DNA of 64,000 nt from NCBI GenBank assembly GCA_905221605.1, contig CAJNDS010002100.1, positions 139,501 to 203,500 of the forward strand. The letters are read 5' to 3'. Under the pieces are notes generated by a model. It was not told where the DNA came from and made no database searches. It saw only the letters and a program-made list of their open reading frames with translations. The number at the start of each line of letters is the position of its first letter. Position 1 is the first letter of the stretch. The stretch comes from Symbiodinium natans (Eukaryota > Sar > Dinophyceae > Suessiales > Symbiodiniaceae). This document shows positions 59,231 to 64,000 of this stretch, in pieces. Position numbers and translations under genes: made by a program.

Positions 59231-61990
59231 GTTGAAGGACGAAGAAGTGACGGTGGAACGACCCGGGGAAGTTCCTTATGAGGCGACAGCATATGACATC
59301 ACGCGAGTGGCTTGCATTGACTCTGACATAATCAGGAACTTCCAAGTTGTTCAACTCGTGCAATCCCCTGTGAGGAGATGCTCAGCAGTACAAAGAGTGG
59401 GCTGCCCTAAACAATAGACCCTAAACCCAAAACCCAAAACCCTAAACCTTAAAACCCTAAACCCTAAACCCTAAACCCTGCTTGTGCGGCGGTTTGAGCT
59501 GGGCAGGGTAAGCAAGGGTGAAGGGCGGCGACGGATGCATGTTGTGTTTGCGTGAGGTCCAGTTGGCTTCCACGTTACTGCCCCGGATTGGTACGCCTTC
59601 CTTGCACAGCCACCTTCATCAATGGAACAAGCAGCTGCAAGGCCCATGGGCCTAAACCCTAAACCCTAAACCCTAAACCCTAAACCCTAAACCCTAAACC
59701 CTAAACCCTTAACCCTTAACCCTTAGCCCTTCAACCCGAAGCCCTAAAGCTAAGGCTTAAGCGCCTAAAACCCCAAGCCTTCGACCCTAAACCCTAAAAC
59801 TTAAACCCTAAACCCTAAACCTGGAATCTAGCCTAACCTCAAACCTGAACACCCGGATGCTACATGCCGCTTGCGAGTCTGAGTCTTCAGGCTTGTCGGG
59901 GTTGTAAGGGGAGTACAGGGTTTTCAGGTTTAGTTCGAAGATGTTCGAAGCAATCTCGCACATGGCGCCTGTTTCTGTTCATCACCAACGTTTACATCGT
60001 AGACATGCTTGCGTCTGAAGATTGTCCATGTCCAAAAAAAGAAGACGCCACATCAACGTTACTTTCAATCGCTTGTCGAGGTTTTTTAAAGGTATCGACT
60101 CAGTGCTTGCAAGCAGCACTGGTCGGGCCCCAAAAAAGCACAGAAGCAAAAATTAGAATGGGGATATCCCATATAAACCCCCTTATAACGAAGCCCAATA
60201 AGGCAGGGATATCCCTATAAGATGCTTATGCTTATGTTCCTTTTGGGTCCCTAAACTGGCAGTATGACCTTCCGAGACAGCCTGGCGCCATCAACCCCGA
60301 ACCCTCCGCAGTGCCGGAACTGCTAAGTAGATTCGTTCCCGTCTCCGACGGAGTTTATGCGACAGCCTGTGCACCCTAAACCCCAGACCCTAAACCCTAA
60401 ACTCAAACGCTAAACCCTAAACCTTAAACCCCAAACCCAAAACCGAGAACCCCAAACTGATGTGCGTCTGCGTGAAAGGGTTAAAGTTAGGCCCGCAATT
60501 CAGCGTCCAGGCTCACGAGGGCAAACGCCATGCAGCCGCATGGGCTTTTGACTCAGCACTCGAGGGTCTTGGTCGCACCCTGATCAGCTCAACCCCCGAA
60601 CCCTAAAGATCTGCACAGACCAGATAACTTGAGCGCAAGACTCACGCTTGCAGCCCAACTTCCCTTTCTTCAGACCCCCGAAGCCTTCCTTAGGACCCTC
60701 AAAGGGCCCCTCTAGAATTGAGCCCCCTCGCGTTCGAGGGCTGTTCATGGGGTTGCCGGGATTCGCCTCTGAGGCTCCGACCTTCGCTCGACCCTCTCAT
60801 CCTCGCTGTCTTCTCTCAGGCGCCTGTGCTCAGCTGGCCTCAGGGATCCTGAGCTCTGAGCCATGACTCTTAGATTCTTTTTGTGGTGCTTTGCTGTAAC
60901 TTTAGATCCTTAGCTTTTTGGGGCTTATTGGGTTTCTTAGATTCTTTGTGGTGCTTTACTGTAACTTTAGATATTTTGGCTTTTTGGGGGGTCTATTGGG
61001 CTTCTTGATAAGGCAGCTAAAAATTTGATTTATAGCTGCCCTCCTAAGTGCAGCAAGTCTTCTCTTTGCTGTCAGGCCTCACCTCATCAGCCGGGAGAGG
61101 CGGCTGTGGTTTGGGTGTTTCAGGGTCTAATATAGGGGTCGGAAGAATTTCTTCTAGTCGCATTCCCTTGTGGTCCCTTTGCAATAATAAGAGAATAACC
61201 CCAAGACCCTATTCTACTTCTTCAGGCCCCTTATATCAGGTGATGCGGAGCCAAGAAGGGCTTTTGAGGCGCACAACAAAACCCTGGATATGTTTTGGGC
61301 CAGTTCGGCAAAACACTGAAAGAGCCCAACCCTTACGGAATCGGTGGCCAACTCTACAGGCTTCCTCATCCTGAGATAGACCCCACACCCTATCTCCTAA
61401 ACCTGCAGTCCAAACCCAAGCAATATCCTTAAACGCTAAACCCTAAACCCTAATCCCTAAACCCTAAACCCTAAACCCTAACCCTAAACCCTAAACCCTA
61501 AACCCTAAGCCCTAAACCCGAAGCCCTAAACCCTGAACCCTAAACCTTAAACCCTAACCCCTAACCCCTAACCCCTAAACCCTAAACCCTAAACCCTAAA
61601 CCCTAAACCCTAAACCCTAAACCCAATAAAGGGGCGTCGTCAAGGCAGCATAAGGTGTGGGTTTTAGGGGTTTAGGATTTCGGGTGGTATAATAGGACAG
61701 TAAGAAGCACAATCGCAAAGTTCAAGTACTACTCTTGCTGCTGGCACTGAAAACTGAGGGAATGATTATTCATCATGACAGTAGGAATCATGAGATCCTG
61801 TGCTACCCCTGCCTGAACCCAAAAACCCCTAAACCCCTAAAACCCCCCGCCAACCCTCCTAAACCCTTCAACCCCTAAGCCCAAACATTCTGAACTCTAA
61901 ACCCCAAATCCCAAACCTTAAAACCTTAAACACTACACCCCCAAACCCCAAATCCCAAACCTTTCGACCTTGAACCCTAAACCTTAAAGC
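59231..61990. other. Telomere-like mosaic, no recognised gene
   Basis: CCCTAAA arrays are at 59406-59480, 59653-59830, 60374-60445, 61434-61625 (about 25 units with variants) and 61797-61988 (degenerate). A short inverted-repeat element with GGGATATCCC ends is at about 60158-60222. A near repeat (TTAGATTCTTTTTGTGGTGC / TTAGATTCTTTGTGGTGC, then TAACTTTAGAT) is at 60869 and 60937. Open frames of 72-118 codons are unrecognised. Confidence 0.5.
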
Positions 61991-62000
61991 CGGCACCCAG

Positions 62001-62075
62001 CAAGCTCCGATTCGTGCGGCCGCAGGCCACCGACCACCGGGCCGCCCATGGACCGACGATCGGCCCTGGAGGAGG
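62001..62075 (+). CDS. Candidate internal exon, unrecognised protein
   Basis: Acceptor CCGGCACCCAG, 75 nt open in one frame (KLRFVRPQATDHRAAHGPTI), donor GGAGG/GTTTAGGG with GT from the array. A CCCTAAA-type tract lies to the left and TTTAGGG (62076-62190) to the right. A second frame is also open, so the reading is less certain than others. Confidence 0.4.
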
Positions 62076-62770
62076 GTTTAGGGTTTATAGGGTTTGGGGT
62101 TTAGGGTTTAGGGTTTAGGGTTTAGGGCTTAGGGTTTAGGGTTTAGGGCTCAGGGTTTGGGGTTTAAGGTTTAGGGTTTAGGGTTTGGGGTCGGTTCTGT
62201 CAATGGTTATGGAGTACTTTGGCGGTCATCCTCGCTCATCCTCGCTCGTCCCTATTCAGGGTCCCTTCTGGGAAAGTACGTTTATAAAATACCTAGATAG
62301 ACAGGCAGGCAGATACAGATGTATATATATATATATGTATGTATACATACATAGAGAAATACAGATATTAGTCTAGTGTCACGTGGAGGGACTGAGGGGA
62401 GGGAGGGAGGGAAAGGGTAAAGGCACCATCATTTCAGTCAACCCACAAATAGCCGAACATGAATCTCCAGGTTCCAGTGGTGACCATCTCAAAGCCTTCC
62501 AAACATCAACAAGGGTGGAGATGTTTAGGGTTTAGGGTTTAGGGTTGAGGGTTGAGGGTTTAGGGTTTAGGGCTTAGGGCTTAGGGCTTAGGGTGTGTGG
62601 GCACCCTGAAGCTCTCAAAGAGGCTTCGCGGCCCTACACCGTGATCCAAGATACCGTGAGGCACATGGCTCAGGGGGGTCTGTGGCCTGGGGTGTCCCCT
62701 AGACCCTAAACCCTAAACCCTAAACCCTAAACCCTCAACCCTAAACCCTAAACCCTGAATCCTTAAACCC
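62076..62770. repeat. Three arrays with a TA microsatellite
   Basis: TTTAGGG at 62076-62190, a TATATA/GTATACATAC tract at 62318-62352, TTTAGGG at 62522-62600 and CCCTAAA at 62702-62770. The unique stretch 62601-62701 lies between facing arrays, as inside an intron. Confidence 0.85.
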
Positions 62771-63224
62771 TTGGGCTGAGCCTTTTGGAGTACGGTACCT
62801 GATGTGCTTGTGCTGTACATTCGATTCAGAGGTGGATCTGAATGGTGGTCCTTCTTCATTTATCGCCATATTTTTAGGGTATCGAACAGGGACCCAACAC
62901 CCCAAGTCCCAAACTCTCAGGGTTTAGGGTTCAGGGTGTAGCCCTGAGCCTTAAATGCCAGCTGCAACGAGGAGGTTTTGTAATGGAGGGGTCCAGGGAC
63001 TGCGGACAGCCGACAGCTTCTTTGGGGCTTCAGTCGTGGGAGGAAGGAGGGTTTCGGGTTTAGGGTGGGCTGCGATGGCTTCAAGTGGCTATTTTCAGAT
63101 TTCAGGGCTTTAGGGTTTGGCACTGCTTCTTCCTGCAGTCGTGTCTGCACCAATGCCGCGTTCTGCAGTGAGGCTCAAAGGGCCTGTGGCCCGTTGTTTC
63201 ATGCGAAGAATGGGGTAATTCGCC
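62771..63224. other. No recognised gene
   Basis: Scattered single TTTAGGG words (62920, 63055, 63108). No coding that I can support. Confidence 0.4.
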
Positions 63225-63611
63225 ATGGTGAAAGACACGCCTGAAGCGAAGAGGAGACCTTCCGGGACGTCAAGAGTGCGATTTGACCCGGCCGCGGAGC
63301 AAAGCCAAGCAGCAGAGGTAGGGCTGAAGGACCACAACGAGAGGTTAAGCGACATCGCACGGAGGCTCTGCAATGGAGTCGAGGCCCAGGAAGAGAGAGC
63401 GCTGCAGTGGGCGAGGCTGTTGGACTCGGCTCTGAATTACAAGCTGCCCTGGAAGGACAGAGAAGTCCGCTTACGGGTGCTGTACCACTGCTTATATGGC
63501 CTGGCAGATGCGAAGGCTCTTCCAAGCGTCCCCACTGCCTTGCTGACCCAGCCATGTTCAGTGGAAGGGGCGGACAAGCGCGTCCAGGCCAACATTGAAG
63601 CTGGGATGTAG
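63225..63611 (+). CDS. Unrecognised small helical protein
   Basis: 128 codons from ATG 63225 to TAG. Contains RVRFDPAAEQSQAAEVGLKD, ERLSDIARRLCNGVEAQEER and VRLRVLYHCLYGLADAKALP, rich in amphipathic helix and clearly protein-like. The start is preceded by CGCC. It may be a single-exon gene or a long exon. No family is recognised and no signal or membrane segment is seen. Confidence 0.5.
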   Translation: MVKDTPEAKRRPSGTSRVRFDPAAEQSQAAEVGLKDHNERLSDIARRLCNGVEAQEERALQWARLLDSALNYKLPWKDREVRLRVLYHCLYGLADAKALPSVPTALLTQPCSVEGADKRVQANIEAGM

Positions 63612-63778
63612 TTTGGGACTGCCTTTGGATCTTTGTGTTTTCGTACTCATTGTTTCTGATCAAACCCTGGGTTCCCTGCCATGTATCCTGGATAATGAGC
63701 TCCCTGTAGACCCCAAACGGCCCCTAAGCCCTAAAGCCAAGAACCCTAGAAACCCTGGAAGCCCCTGTATAAGTTCTC

Positions 63779-63853
63779 AACCCTAAACCCTAAACCCCTA
63801 AACACCCTAAACCCTAAACCCCTAAACCCCCAAACCCTAAACCCTAAACCCCT
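63779..63853. repeat. CCCTAAA array
   Basis: Eight or nine units with extra C, left of the exon at 63872. Confidence 0.9.
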
Positions 63854-63871
63854 TTTTTTTGGACTCGCCAG

Positions 63872-63993
63872 CCCAGGAGAGTCTGCGCATTTCGCTTCCG
63901 GAGGCCCTGAAGCAAGTCTCCACGCAGAGGCATCCGGGCGCCTACTTCCTTCTGACCTGCCACCTGGGCAAGGCGTGTGGGGTGTGCTTGGAG
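63872..63993 (+). CDS. Candidate internal exon, unrecognised protein
   Basis: Strong acceptor with a T-run (TTTTTTTTGGACTCGCCAG), 122 nt open in one frame (QESLRISLPEALKQVSTQRH, then PGAYFLLTCHLGKACGVCLE), donor GAG/GTTCATG. The donor bases match the start of the GGTTCATGGG inverted-repeat introns at 11458 and 12211, so another copy probably begins at 63994 and runs off the window. The family is not recognised. Confidence 0.55.
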
Positions 63994-64000
63994 GTTCATG

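Overview
The window looks like nuclear DNA of a dinoflagellate (or a very close alveolate relative). I infer this from four things: plant/alveolate-type telomere heptamers (TTTAGGG / CCCTAAA) scattered as dozens of short internal arrays; tiny GT-AG exons separated by introns with inverted-repeat ends, like the introner elements known from dinoflagellates; a dispersed KH-domain RNA-binding gene; and very low gene density. No rRNA, tRNA, spliced-leader gene or CRISPR array was recognised. Species cannot be told from the sequence.

Region 1 (1-36 kb) and region 3 (55.6-64 kb) are mosaics of short telomere-like arrays, small inverted-repeat elements and short open segments that behave like exons. 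About twenty candidate exons were found by reading acceptor, frame and donor together. Typically an exon of 40-120 nt has a CCCTAAA array on its left and a TTTAGGG array on its right, whichever strand it is coded on, so the introns begin with TTTAGGG-type and end with CCCTAAA-type sequence. The clearest pair is on the minus strand: 32309-32377 and 31812-31925, split by a 383-nt GT-AG intron in phase 0. Other introns (11458-11556, 12211-12354, 32883-33000) have different, non-telomeric inverted ends. Longer recognisable host genes are a WD40-repeat protein (24397-25359, minus) and a KH-domain protein (22641-23467, minus, with a frame break at a poly-G tract and a duplicated terminal exon at 22336-22600).

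Region 2 (about 36.5-53.7 kb) is a different kind of DNA: no telomere-like array, denser coding, and the gene set of a Maverick/Polinton-type self-synthesising element. It holds a long intact protein-primed family B DNA polymerase (46755-51053, plus), an intact retroviral-type integrase convergent to it (51328-52347, minus), and on the minus strand at 39.3-42.1 kb a tightly packed morphogenesis block: FtsK/HerA-type packaging ATPase (one frame break), a minor-capsid-like gene (several breaks), an AT-hook protein and small ORFs. A P-loop NTPase cargo gene (43122-44929, broken) and a small Lys-rich protein lie between the two blocks. A DDE transposase pseudogene sits at the left end, and a diverged direct repeat is found near both ends. 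No major capsid gene or protease was recognised, so the element looks decayed for virion functions while polymerase and integrase are still open.

The element is followed by two large TAC-type trinucleotide satellites (54.43-55.60 and 56.46-57.35 kb) enclosing a telomere-like minisatellite, after which the telomere-repeat mosaic resumes. All function calls come from motifs read by eye; splice structures are predictions.
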